Source of the DNA: Haliotis asinina
Lineage: Eukaryota; Mollusca; Gastropoda; Lepetellida; Haliotidae
DNA length: 64,000 bases
Reading direction: 5' to 3'
NCBI RefSeq assembly: GCF_037392515.1
Contig: NC_090287.1
Location: 14,311,001-14,375,000 of the forward strand
Shown one piece after another: positions 11,817 to 25,400 of this stretch. The notes below the pieces were generated by a model, which did no database searches, was not told where the DNA came from, and was given only the letters and a program-made list of their open reading frames with translations. A program made the translations under genes and the position numbers. Every line of letters starts with the position of its first letter. Position 1 is the first letter of the stretch.

Positions 11817-12722
11817 TCAAAAAGTAGCCAGTCTGACTATATTCTCTATGGCTAATGTTTGAAAAGCTTCCATATCATTTTCAAGAAATGATTTGCAAAG
11901 TAATACACAAAATTTCACAAATGGGTAATGTGGCTAATGAGATAATAGTCATCACAACACATTGGGGTGGAATATTTCTAAGAAATATTGCAGAAAATTA
12001 TAAATGATCTCTTGTGTGGTACCTTTTGCAGAATGGTATGCACTCAGATATCATATAAATTGTGTTCACTATAGTATTGGATGATTTCCCGCCATAATCA
12101 ACAGTCAGGCATGTGGATTGCTTGATTTAGATTTACACAGGGTTTATTGGATTTTTTAAGAACACCCCCATTTAAATCTTTCAAAAACGTTGTGTCCAGA
12201 TATTCAAGCTGGCACAGTTTATGATATATGGAGAGGTGACATTTGTGTGGCCATTCAGTATTCAGTTTGAACCCCTGGCATCATGCATGAATAAGTGAAA
12301 AAAGTTATGTATTTATTTAAGATTACATCAGCTGAAAGGGGTGGGTGGGCTGTGTCTCCAAAACAAGCTCTTTCAACAAACATGAACAGGGGAGTCACTT
12401 AAACAAGCAGTATTTTCATTCCAAACTGAATTTTTTATGCACTTAAAAATATCAAAGTTTGATTATAGCAATTATCTCAAACATAAAAAATGCTTCTTGC
12501 ATATTTTGTCTCCTGAAGTCTATGATGCATTAAATTAGATTTTGTATTTTGGAGGGGTACAAACTGGGGATCATGAGTCAAACAAACTGGGGATCATGAG
12601 TCAAACAAACTGGGGATCATGAGACTGGAACAATACCAAATCAATTTGCTTGAGGTTGACAGATAATATGTATTTGTATCATTTTCTAGGTGAGGCCGAC
12701 TACTCCTTAGTCAACCCTTGTA
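11817..12722. mobile_element. Possible mariner-type remnant
   Basis: ACGAGGGTTGGTCAAAAAGTA at about 11817 resembles mariner terminal inverted repeats. A weakly similar sequence occurs inverted near 12695-12722 (ACAAGGGTTGACTAAGGAGTA on the minus strand). The roughly 900 bp between show no transposase frame, so this would be an eroded or internally deleted copy. The pairing of ends is uncertain. Confidence 0.25.
12561..12625 (+). repeat. 23-bp tandem repeat, about 2.8 copies
   Basis: The unit AAACTGGGGATCATGAGTCA plus AAC starts at 12561, 12584 and 12607. The copies are essentially identical, so the expansion is recent. It lies just downstream of the EF-hand gene's distal exon, possibly in its 3' UTR. 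Confidence 0.85.
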
Positions 12723-12766
12723 ACTGATGGGTTATCCAACGAGTCAAAAGTAATATTTGTGACAGT

Positions 12767-13488
12767 CTAAGGAGCTTGATTTTGAGTTGGTATATTTTCA
12801 CCCCTGTGAGTTTGCACTGGTTGCACACGGACTTGTTCTAAAGGAATTTGCTGCTGTTGATGCTGCTGATCCAATGAAACATATTCTTGCTGCTGCTGTT
12901 GATGTTGCTGTTGTTGTTGCTGTTGATCCACTGAACCTTGTTGCTGCTGCTGTTGCCCAGCTGTACCTGCTTGCTGCTGTTGTTGTTCAAGTGAACCTGG
13001 TTGTTGCTGCTGCTGTTGCTGCTCCCTAGAACCAAGCTGCTGCTGCTGTTGTTCAAGCAAAGCTTGTTGTTGCTGCTGCTGTTGCTGCTGCTGTTGTTCA
13101 AGCAAAGCTTGTTGTTGCTGCTGCTGTTGCTGCTGCTCCACTGACCCTTCTTGTTGCTGTGCGTGTTGTGGCTGTGACAGATGCTGATCTTGAGTCAGCT
13201 GTGCCTGAAACTGCTGCTCATTCTGCAGATGCTGTTGCTGTTGCTGTTGCTGTTGGTCAACAACTTCCTGCTTGGATTGGTCCTGTGGCACATGGACTTG
13301 CTGCTGTACATTTCCAGATGGAGCATTTAGTTCAGCTTCATGCTTGGCTCTCCTCTGGACAGTAACAAACTCCACATACTCTACATAACCATCCTTGTCC
13401 AAGTCATCATCATCCAAGACAGAATCCACAATCCTTGCAATTTCATCATCAGTAATTTTCCGTTTACCGACAGTCTCCGTTTCATCCT
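12767..13488 (-). CDS. Terminal exon C: EF-hand 2 plus long polyglutamine tail
   Basis: The exon follows TATTTTTCAG and starts with two nucleotides (AG), fitting the phase-1 donor of exon 2. It encodes KRKITDDEIARIVDSVL, then the complete loop DLDKDGYVEYVE, then about 190 residues dominated by Gln tracts broken by LEQ, SLEQ, SVDQ and His. It ends IPTQNQAP-stop at 12769-12767. The tract is a CAG/CAA mixture on the coding strand, so it is a bona fide amino-acid-level repeat as well as a DNA repeat. AATAAA motifs on the coding strand at 12317-12312 and 12148-12143 could end its transcript. Confidence 0.85.
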
Positions 13489-16400
13489 CTGAAAAATACG
13501 TAAGAAATACAGTAAAGTTACTTTCCATGACATTTCTTTAGAACTAGTGAGAAATTGGTTCATCACTGATACAATGGATGACAGATAGTACACAAGCGAA
13601 AACTAAACACTGAACAAATGCCATCCAACATTTAGAACAGACCATTGAAAACAAGAGGCTGGATATCTTTCAGGGAAATTTGCCTTGGGTATGTATTAAA
13701 ATCCAGCTAAGATATTCCTTCATGGTTGCTGTAGTGAAATGTTAAGGGAAGTGAAAGGATAAACACTGTTTAGAAGGATATTCTCAGTATTATATAGGAC
13801 TTCCTGGAATTGACACAAAAATCATTTTGAAACTGCCAGGCAAGACTATACAGCTATTGAAAATGAAGACACTTGTTTTCTCCCATTTCAACTATCATCT
13901 GTAGTCCGACATGATCTCTAACAGTTGTATATTTTTGGTTTTCATCAATATTGACGAGTGAATTAATCCTTATCTCAGCTAATCACAGAGGAAAACTACA
14001 GCAAATATAACACAGCTATTTTTCAGCGTTACATCCCTTGAGTAAGTATAAGTATTGTCCACAAGGCCTCTGAACTACAAGAGTGGTTCCATCAATATGG
14101 CAAAGATATCATTGCATAGCAATAGCAATATACTGCAAAAAAGACAGTAACACATGAACACATCAATAATTAACAGATGATGTAATAAAGAATTGATTTT
14201 TCACTACCTTTATATTTTAGTCAAAATGCACAAACCAAAAAATGGTTATGCCAAACAAAATTTGTTGATGGCTTGTAGTTTGTTGTAACTGTAGTTTATT
14301 GCATCAGCAGTAGAAACCTGCCTATGAAGATGTATTCATTATGCAAATTATGGCAATGCACAGCCCTATAAAAGACACAACAAAACCTTTGGTAAAAATG
14401 TGTCATCATAATCATGGGAACTTGTTTTAGAAATGTTGGGTAAAATGTCACATAACACTCACAGTGTTCACAGTAAGATTTGTAAGTGAGTGCAGAAACA
14501 AAATTATAAATATGTAGTCCAGATCTTTTTGATGTGAAATTTTTATTACTATCCTGAATCATTTCAAAATTACTTGGGTGTTTTTCATGTGTTTCTGTCT
14601 TAAGGTGCTTTTTAAAATTACGTAGATGAGAATCTATCCGTCCAAAACATGCATGCAAAATATTTATACTTTGTGTGTTTTCATCATTATGGCATGAAAA
14701 ATGCTGGTTTCTGCATTAACGAGAACACTCGACCAAGAATGGGTACATAACCACCTCACTGCATCAATTCTGAAGTGTTTTAGGCTAAACAACAAATTTA
14801 TCATAATTCACACTTTGTTGGATGGTAAGGCTAGTGAATATGGTTTTATGTTACTTTTAGAAATATTCCAGCAATGTCACTATGGAATACACCAGAATGT
14901 GCTTCAGACATTGTGCCCAGGCAGAGAATCAAACCCTGGTCTTCAGAATGACAGGTGGAAGCTTAACCAGTCAGGCTACCACACCGATGATGAGGATGGA
15001 TAACAAAGCTGAAAAATGCACCGGGGAATCTCCTGAATACATTTCTTCCTCACTGTACAATATTCAGAGTTTGTGGCATAAAGGTTCATGATGATTTAAA
15101 ATACCCAGTACCCCTACCCCATAGCATCATGTCCATGAGTTCACAAATGAGCTTCCATTTCATTCCAAGGCGGTTAAAAATAACATTTTGATAATGATAA
15201 CATGACTAGATGTTGAGTCAACATTTTAATCACCAAATATGACAATTGTAACTTTTAAAAATAGATTTCTAAAAGTCTGAGATGCAAAGCATGTTATAGT
15301 GAAACCCAATCTCAAAGACAAACAATCCTCGTACTAACTGATGATGAAAATGCATATAAAGTAACTTAATCATGTCAAAAAACTTTAACCTTATATGTAT
15401 AGTATCTTCAGTTGTGTTTACAAAAGACACCAGCTGGGGTAAAATACCTCCACGTACATAATAATAGTACCTATTCTTACAAGAACAAATAAAACAACAT
15501 AAAACAAATGACATGACTAAAGCCTTCCCATGAGAGCCTCACTGGTAGCAAGAATTAAATATAGATATATATGATTATTTACAATCATTGACAATATTAA
15601 GTATTCAAAAATGGAATGTTATTAGGTCCACTGACATGTACATTTTGACTGATATCAGTAGACTGACTTTGGCACCAAACTGACTGTTGACTTGACTTTG
15701 AATGAGACATAACATTCATAATACATGTATCTGTAAAAAAACAAAGTTAGGATATTTTCAGTGATACTTTCCGTTGCAAAGGACCCTAGTATTGTGATCT
15801 ACTGTCAGGAGTTGTGATCTATAGCCTGTGTTTATATTGTATGGTATTGATAAGTGATATAATCCAAAAATTAAAGGTTAGTTTCAAATTTGTTTGTCAT
15901 ATCCCAGTGGATTTACTGTAATTTGTTGACATGTTTTATTATCTTAAAGTATGTATCATATATGCTTGAAGTATATATTCTGAAAATGGCCGAAATATTG
16001 CTGACATGACAAGTAAATTTCAATTCACTGTTGTAAAGACTGAGCATGCAATTTCACAACAATATGCCCCCAAATATACATGATTCTTAACCCTTTAACA
16101 TCCAAGAACAGTTCCCAGCATATATACCATGAAACATGTAAGTTGTGTCTGTACAAGCAGTAAAACAATGAATTTGCTGTTTGTTGTTTTTTAATTCAGA
16201 AAACCCAAAATGTACAGTAGAAAATCTACTTTGGAGTAAAACTTGAAAAATACATTTCACTTTTGCACCAAATTATTCTTTTCAAAATAATAAGACCATA
16301 ACCCCATAAACTCAAATAATGGGTACCTTACTAAATGATTACAAAAAAATAATGTTTTGGAATATCAGATACGTATGATAAAATATTCATAATGAAGATT

Positions 16401-19400
16401 ACATAAATATATGGATGTCTCTGTTTGACATGTGCAGAATACGGAACAACATAGTACACACCATATGAACTGGCTGTATCATTCTAAAAGTGAATATAGG
16501 CTCAATAAAGGAAGACATTCATTGCCAGTAAACAACCAGCCTCATTTCACGTGAAAACGAATATTCCTTTGGCCATTAACACAAACCAGCAGTGACAATC
16601 ATGTACAAATGAGTCTGGATTCCAAATACTTCATTTCTAAATTTGTGGCAATGATATCGATCATGTGAAGCTTCATTACATGTATTCAAAACAAAGCAAT
16701 GATATACTACTGCTATTTATGTGTGCATGTTTGTAGAGTTTGGGGCAGACAAGGTCTCTTGGTCTTTATGGTAGGATTGTAACTTTGTGCTAAAAAGAAA
16801 CTATCAAAATCACAATCAGGTTATCCAAACTGCATGCAAATGTCATACTTCTGTCATATATAAACCCATCAACGACTTAACGTGGGCACAGACTTTTAAG
16901 CTGATAATACCTTAATACTCTAGACATATCAAAACATGGAGACACCAGAAATGGACTCCGATCTACCGATGCCACGAATCAAACCTGCATCTTCAGCATG
17001 TGGAACCTATACTGAAACCATTGGACTACTTCACAGCTACCCCAAACTCTCCTTACTTCAAACAGCTTTGGTTCTGGATTGTTTGATTTACATTCTTTCA
17101 CAATAAACAAAAGAACAAAATATTGCCTGACCGCCTTTTCCTGGGATACTGTAAGTTCAAAATGGGTCCGAGAAATTTGATGCCTGCTTCTATGGTATAT
17201 CAAAGTATGACAAAGCAACAAATATATATATGACCTAACCTGGATGCTGCTACTACTGGACATTACACTACAACTACCAGATCTGTACACTTTTGATTAC
17301 ATTTTTGATTGTTGCCCTCCTGTCTATGTAAGTTCAATGTGCACAGAATCCACTACAGAGGCATCTAACATATACTGCACTACATGTTACTCATTCATAC
17401 CATAGTTATTACCATGATGCAGTAGGGACATCTGTCATGGAAAGATCATTCATGTATCATAAATAATACAAGCAGCAAAACCTTTTCCCTATTCATATGA
17501 ATTAGCTGCTATAAGGTAATAAATAACTATATGCTTCCATAACTGTATTGTTAGTATCTGTGTTGGTAAATAATGCATATGAGCTTATTACAAACAATTT
17601 ATCTGTGTCACTGTGTTGGGGACAATGGAAAGGTTTGAAACTTAGTAAAGTACGGAGGGGCTTCATGAATCAAATCAATATATTGTTTTTACTTCATTTT
17701 CTTTTTCAACAACCTTAAAACCACACATTGACCATGTTTCCTGTTACAACTAATGTTACCACACTTCTGACCTTTGAATACCTGACCCACATTAAGGTTT
17801 TATTGCTACTCAACAATGCTATTGGCATTGCTAAATTAATTCCCTTCAATAGTATAAATAGTTTACTAACACTTACAATAGGATTAACTCTTCACAGTGA
17901 AACATTTATGAAATGTCCTCTTTGATGGACAAGAGTTGAGATCTTCCACAAATGCTACCATGAAGGAAGTAAAAGCATCTAAAACAGCTGTGTAAAGACA
18001 CACATAAACATAACAAGAGAGCAGTATCAGAATCTAACAACAACTGTGACGATATCAACAGTGAAAGGCACATACAATCAACATTTCAAAGTCTGGCACT
18101 CATGCACACTGTCTCCACATTTGCGAAAAATTACATCACAAAACTTCCAACACCTGGCCCACACAACAAACCATTCCAAACAGTGTTCATTCAGCAAATC
18201 AATGTGAATCATGAATTATCCATTCACTACAGGTAAACTGTCACAATGCATTCATGAATTATCCATTTATTACAGGTGAACTGTCAATTGCATGTCAAAC
18301 ATAGAACTAAAGTGCAGTGATCTTAATGTTCTTCTTATGTCATACTCATTGCATGCTATCTTCCTGTATAAAATCATAATGATATCACATAAATATATCA
18401 GATACATTTAACTGTTTCACAACATCTTGATATAAGATAAAATGCAATTTCAGCCGAGAATGTTTCCATTTTCACAAATCTGTTTCATTTCAAATATCCA
18501 TATGACAGATATCATAACATAGCAAATAAACTTGATAATGAGAATCAGGATAACAACGTGAGGGTCATCTCTGAATGTATTGTGTTTGGTGTTTCATTCT
18601 GCTGTCTGCAACAACCCAGTTGTCATGACAGCAGACTTGCAATCCACTGACATTCTCTTAGATCTACATCATCAGTTAAGATGACATAACATCAAATGAG
18701 TCGTGCTGTCTGACCACTAGATCCATTTAGCAACCTTTTTTCACTTATTCTCTGCCAGAACCTACAGTTTATGCCCTAGGAAGACCAGTTTTCTTATGAG
18801 GTGCAACTACATGACAACAAGCCCACTACCCACAAAACCATGGAGATCTGTAGCACCTTCTTGACAGTGCGCATCCTGGTGGAATCACCAGAAGTATACA
18901 GAGAACACAAACAAAGGAAGAATGACAATCAGATACACAGGGTGTCCCACACTTAAGGAGTTAGTGTCTTGAATTTAGTTCTATTTTAAACAGAATGAGC
19001 ACACAAAAACCCTGTTAATCGAGCATGTGACTTCTTAATGAGACAGTGTCTTGGATTTAATGATATTTTAAAAGGTATCACTACAATGGCACACTGCTAA
19101 TCCAGTATGTGACTTCTTTATGATATAGTGTCTTCGGTTTAATTCTATTTTAAAAAATATCAACTTGAACTTTGCAATTCCCAACTGTGACTTATTTATG
19201 AATACCAACCTAATAAGCACAGCAGACTCAGTCCCTTACACTACACAGGCCTTCAAGAAGACTTTGAATGCATAACCAACAGGTCCTTGAAGAGCATCCA
19301 ACCAAGCATAGCATTTAGCTGTGCTTAGCATCACTGAGCCATATGTGACCCTGGGTTAAAGAAGGTGCACACACAAATATTTCTGTTACAGTGGAGAAAA

Positions 19401-22400
19401 GTGGACTTGACATGATGAACATGAAGGAAACAAGAACTTCCGACTAAAAGATCAAAGCTTAACACATAAAAATGTTTGATTCAAATATATAAAGATCCAT
19501 GACACAATTTACCATCAGTATGAGAATATTGGCAAACTATGACATGACCTTGAAATTTGAACATGAGAAATATGAATTTAATACTGAAGCTTATAATCAA
19601 TTCATCCCTGACACTGTCTGGAAATGTGTATGTTTCTGAAGAATGCTGTACAACACTACAGGCTTTCTCGATTTATTCATCCTTCCTTTGTTGGTTATTC
19701 TCTATCATTTACAAAGGATCAATCTCAGTCATTCAAATTCATCAACAAATCTCAAAAGCTCATTTACTCAAGGACTCAAACTTCAGAAAATAATATGCAT
19801 GCAAAACATTTAAACCTTCTGATAAACAACACACTAACCCAAATTAACACATGCATAAATTTGTATGCCCAAACATTAATAAACAACAATGGAAAGTATC
19901 TAAGTGTCCTGGTAGACAATATGCACAAATCTTTCATCAAGGTCATACAAAAAACACACAGTACCTGACCTTGTTAGAAAACCTTGACCTTGGACAACTT
20001 AAAGAGTGTCATCTGTATTTTATTAGAAAAGTAATCTCAAGTATCATATTCACATCTTTGAAAAAAAAAAGTTCGCGAGTTGGGTTTACTGTCACTTTGA
20101 ACAGTATTCAGGCTCATGGCATGCCAGTCTAATACAGGAGAAAAGCCTGTACTGATGATGTTCATAGACATTAACCAATGTGCTGAAACCTAGAACCATA
20201 ACTGGGCTAACCTGGATGCAAACCCAGAATTAGGGGTTTCTGGTATGCCCCATATATGCAACTCCACATTGCTGCACCTTAAATGACTGGACCTCTCATA
20301 CATACTGATGATTTAGGAAGCATTTCAACTACTTAAGACAAGTTAACTTTGGAAGATACCATGGATGCAATCCAAATGACAGCATTGGAATTATCAGGAT
20401 TTTCTTGATCAAACATTGAAATGGTGAATAACAAATATGGCAACAATTCCATGAATGGCTGATACCACAGTGATAGTACATACAAAGACTCAATACCAGA
20501 GAACAACAATCCATTACAATTAAATGCCAAAACTGATTCCACTAGGATTCCACTATGCACAATAGTGGCGAAAGTTTTCATGAGAGGATAATATACAATC
20601 GGTGATGACACCAGGTGTTCATTTACAATAATCACCATCAGACACAATTTATTATAAAAAGACAATTTTGAAAGTAATACTTATTCAAATATTAAAGTAA
20701 TCAAGACCATTACTACATAAAATATGAACAGGGCACAAAATAGAGCATATTACACGCAACATTTTTTTCCCACATGTAGAGAATTTCCCAAAACCACAGG
20801 AGAAAATATGTCAGATACTTCCTTACTGAAAGAATTCCACAACTTCTTAAAAACAACCATACCTCAAGAATGACTAATGTATTTCAAGTAATACATGCTT
20901 GATGAAAATAAGGAACTACTGTGTCCTAACTTGATTCATTTATCAAAAATATTTTACTGATTTTTACATGTCATCAGTTCCAGGGAATTTCTCTTTGCCA
21001 GCATTATTCCAGGATGACTTTCCTTACCAATCGAACAATCTTTCAAAGTCAATATTCATTAGTTTGGCATTAGGTGTCATACACAGAGAATACTAAACTA
21101 TGTCCCGTGTAATACCAGTGAATAGTTTGGTATCTAAGAAGTGAAAGCGAGTTCGATACCGAAACCATTCACGAGTTTCATAGATATGGTGTTACAAGGG
21201 ACATAGTTTCGTATTTTATTTATTACTCCCCCAACATTAGCAAAATAATATTGAGCAAATTACTTATTTCCTTAGAATTCAATGAGTGTGGTGACACTCA
21301 GCTTTCCACGAGTCAAGCAAGGTCTAATACTATTGTGACAGAGGTTTTAGAATTGTGACGTCATAACTGTGACACATTTTGACGTCATAAGCGTCACAAT
21401 GTGCAATAACTTTGTAAAATTATTGAACAGTGATATCTTCAACAGGTGAGTAATAAATAATCTCTAGCAAATATAATCTCCACAATCTGCCAAATCTCCC
21501 AACAATCAAGTACAACACACAAACAATACACAAAAATATCCATACAAGTCTGGTCTGTTGAAATCCTTCCACATAAATCAAAACTACTTTCAGATGCTGT
21601 TACAGCTTTTGAATTGAAATAACCAAATAACATTGTATAAATTATATTTGAAGAATCTTTCCAAGAAACTGTGTCGAACTCAAACAGTATTTGTAACAAA
21701 GATGATTGTCCAACTGTTGATTATTGCTGTGGAGGTTGTGTGGGTGGGGCCTTCTGCTTTTCCTTATCCTGGGCACGTTTAAATTCAGCATACTCAATGT
21801 ACCCATCCCCATTCATATCATTTTCTTTCAGAACAACATCAACGATATTGGAAATTTCATCATCAGAGAAGATTTTCACTTCTGGTGGAGGTGCTGAGCT
21901 GTCCTTGCTGCTTTGTTCTGAAAGAAACCAATAAAATGCTGTCAGGTGGAGCTTCACTGGCCACAACTCCTCGTTCAAACTTTAAACGAGAGTCATCTAC
22001 TCTTCATCTTTAATCTCAATCCGATAACTTAAAATTGGAATCAGAATCGGAGCTTTCAACAATTCCATTACTATTTTCAAGGAAGCCTTTGTCAAATAGA
22101 CAAAAGACCTTAAATATCTATCCATGGATATTACAATAAAATCTATAAACATTTTAAAAACATGAATGTCCGATCTATCATTATCATGATCTGACTTCAT
22201 TTTGATTGACCAATATTTTACCACATTCTTTCTCTATCCTTCAGAAAAGAGCCATTATGATGAAGTATTTTCAGTCAGATCAAGATAGCATATGAGTTTC
22301 TTCCTATGTGGTGTTACTGTATCCTCTCATGTATTTTCATTACCAAGGTCCAGCCATCTGATGCCCTGGGATTTCAGTAAAAATAATGTGTTCACTAAAT

Positions 22401-25400
22401 TACTTAAAGAGTAATTTTTGCCTTGGGTTTTAACCCCCGATAAAATTATCAGCGTGATATCCTGAAGAAATATGGTGAAGAAGAGAAAAAGAACTGTTTA
22501 GCTGCTTTCAAAGAAGAGAATTATCTATCCTGAAGTCAAAAAAGTTTAGAAAACAAATATTCATAGCTAGCAAAAATGGCAACTTCTCACAGAATATCAA
22601 ATAGTTGGACCTGTGTTTCCAGATTTGAGTGTCTTTCTAGAAGTTGTTGGTATAAAGATGACAAAGCTTTATGGATGATCAACTTTTTATATTCACAAGA
22701 GCAACATTTTGGATGGCTTCTGACACTGTTTTCAAGCACATAGATCATCCATAAAGTTTTGTCATCACTATTTGATATGATCTAACATGGTCTACCTAAC
22801 AACATACATGGAACTGGACGATCCATCAGCACTTAACAGTGACACATACAACAACTGGTAACACACAAAACAATGGGTGGATACAGTAACCACAGTTAGG
22901 GTTGATCCCAAAAGCATTCTTTGATGCACAGATGGCATAGCACGAAGCTTCCAAACAGAAAGGACTAAGAAAGTAAAACCACTTGGCAGCTGCCAGCATG
23001 CACATGCTTACTGCATCTAGAATCCTCATGAAACTTATCAGTCAAAATGCTGAAACAAGAATTGTTGCCAGTGTAGTTGCAAACGTGGAGGATCCCACTC
23101 AGGGAAAAGAGATGGACATTCCATTTCTTTATAGACTTGATGACATTTTGTCATTGTCTGTCATGCTCGGATGTTAATAACAATTTGGGTTACAAGTGGA
23201 CAAAAAGGAAATCCCTCTCTTTTCAAATCCTGGATCCACCTCCGTTGCTCATACAAAATGCCAACATTATAAGTATATAGCTAAAATAAACATACTATGT
23301 ACTTTGAAAGTATGATTAGCACAATAGTGCTAGAACAAAATACATAATGACAATACTAAAACTACAAAGATCAATTTGAGATAGGATTAGGAATGAAAGC
23401 TTATGATTTAGGATTGAATCTGGTCAAAACAGAGTATCTATCTAATATTTATTTCACCACCACCAGAAACCAGCTGATATTACCCACTTGCACTAACCTC
23501 ACAACTTGCAGGACGTGTTAACGGGTCATGTAATCCACATGCACCATACATTAAACATATAATGTCAGTTTCTATTAACAATAACAATTTTAAAAAAGTG
23601 AGTGAGTTCAGTTTTATGCCACTTTTAGCAATATTCCAGCAATATCATGCCAGCGGACATGAGCAATGAGCTTCCTACACTGAACCAATGTGGAGACTAG
23701 AATCCAGGTCTTGGACATGACAAGTAAACCACTCAGCTACCCAATCTCCTTTTGTAAATAGTAACAGCACAGAAATTTGACATGGTGCTATAACATGCTT
23801 TAAGGGGAAGTAAACAGAAAGAAACACAAAGACATTGGTATCTACATTGACCTGGAGTTAAGTGTTTGTGATATCCATAGTATTGCATCTCACAAAGTTA
23901 CACCATTTGAACCTGAATTGTGGTGAAATTTTAAAGGCAACAACCAGTTTGGTCACCAAAATAATTAATGTATGCTATTCAGCCACACTAAGACACATCG
24001 TTAATATGAACTCTGTGTTACTGAAGCTGTAAAATGCCTGTGACATTCTGTAAGAACGCCAAGTACAACTTTGTGGTGTTTCTTTGTCAATTACAATAGT
24101 TACAAACCGAATGATATGAAAACAATACTAGTATTTGTAAATATATGTTTATTAGCAGAAACTCACAAATATCATCTAACACATAAGAAACACCCATTCA
24201 TCCGTAACAACCATACCTTCCATATATTATACCATAAATTGTCACACTGGTCATAATTAACACAATTAAATATACTACTGCATCCTAAACATGTACCACT
24301 AATACGCTTTACCCATTATAATAGCATGTTTAATTTCAAAGAATTCTATGTAACCATCATCATTAAGATCTGGTTGTAAACCATGGTCAATAACAGCGGC
24401 TAACTCTTCATCAGATAAAACCTTGATTGGGCCAGACTTAGCATTATGTTCTGAAAGTTGAGAAAGAAGGCTTCTTATCAGAAATGAGAAATATGAAACT
24501 CTGTTGAAAGTGATTCAAAGAGAAAGAAACTGAAAAATAGAATGATATGACATACAGAACATACAGTGGAGTCTTCAAGACTGTCACTGAAGTTTGAGAC
24601 ATAGGACATCACACAAGACAAGACTTGACACATGCAAAGTTGCACAAAGACACAATCCTCCACACAAAACATAGGCATACACTGTTACCAAGGTAAAGAA
24701 CGACAATGCAACACTCCCACTTGGCGACAATGCGACAACCTATAATTAAACGACCAGATATTCTGTTCATCTTGATTTTATATATCAAAAGATAAAAAAT
24801 TCAGAAAAATATAATCAATATTTAAAGTGTTTGAAATGCTGATTTGGTCATAAAATATACATTTACTGGTTGTTGCTGTGGTTTAGAAATACCTCACTCA
24901 GTGCAAAACACAAAGTATTTGATATTCTTTATGAGGCATACCATTTTGTAAGGAGACCTGATATTTTTTCAGATACATGTAAATATTTCTTGTACAAAAA
25001 TCACCTTGCAACAATTTACTTTTTAAGGCAAAATATCTTTTTCACCAATTTTCATCAATTATAACTTAGCCATGACAGGCTTTCTTTGCAAATACAAGCG
25101 ACAAAACTCTTTCCATATTCACTAGGAAACGTCGTCCAAAGCAGTGCTATATGTTGCATAACCACATATTTTCCTATAATTCAGTTTCCTGGCCCTTTCT
25201 GATCCCAAGGTACTGTCATCTACTACTATTGTGTACATGCAAAGTCCTTGTGTACCTGGTGATCAAATTATGCATCAACAATCCTCCCAAACACTTCCAA
25301 CATGTCCCTAGCACCTACTTACAACTGAACATGTGTATCACAAGGTTGCTTATCTGAACATAGTTTATCCAAGCAGTAAAGCTGTTAACATATAGTAGAA

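Larger units (their letters stand above)
2953..12766. other. Intergenic region with repeats
   Basis: About 9.8 kb between the homeobox stop and the polyglutamine exon of the EF-hand gene. The first part is probably 3' UTR of the homeobox gene; an AATAAA occurs at 4919-4924 but is too distant to assign. The rest holds family-1 SINEs (5081, 8638, 11037), a tRNA-like SINE fragment near 7240-7320, hairpin elements (5697, 6431), a possible mariner remnant (11817) and 23-bp tandem repeats (12561). The distal end of the EF-hand gene's longest 3' UTR probably lies here. No conserved protein was seen. Confidence 0.6.
13489..21720 (-). other. Intron/3' flank between terminal exons B and C
   Basis: About 8.2 kb of AT-rich DNA. 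It contains a family-2 SINE (14834-14990), a fragment near 16945-17050, a 43-bp-spaced duplication (18209-18286), three 82-bp repeats (18952-19197) and an inverted-repeat element (21090-21214). A minus-strand frame (14658-14296) has a Cys/His-rich start but no recognised family. The 3' UTR of terminal exon B probably occupies the right end, with AATAAA on the coding strand at 21220-21215. Confidence 0.55.
21918..24298 (-). other. Intron/3' flank between terminal exons A and B
   Basis: About 2.4 kb without a recognisable gene. Contains a family-2 SINE (23597-23745) and AATAAA on the coding strand at 24153-24148, a candidate end for the exon A transcript. Open frames here are short and unconvincing. 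Confidence 0.6.

Noticed and set aside
12787-13365. Several other long frames over the polyglutamine tract
   Set aside because: By-products of trinucleotide repeats. Only the minus-strand frame continues an EF-hand with a matching splice phase.
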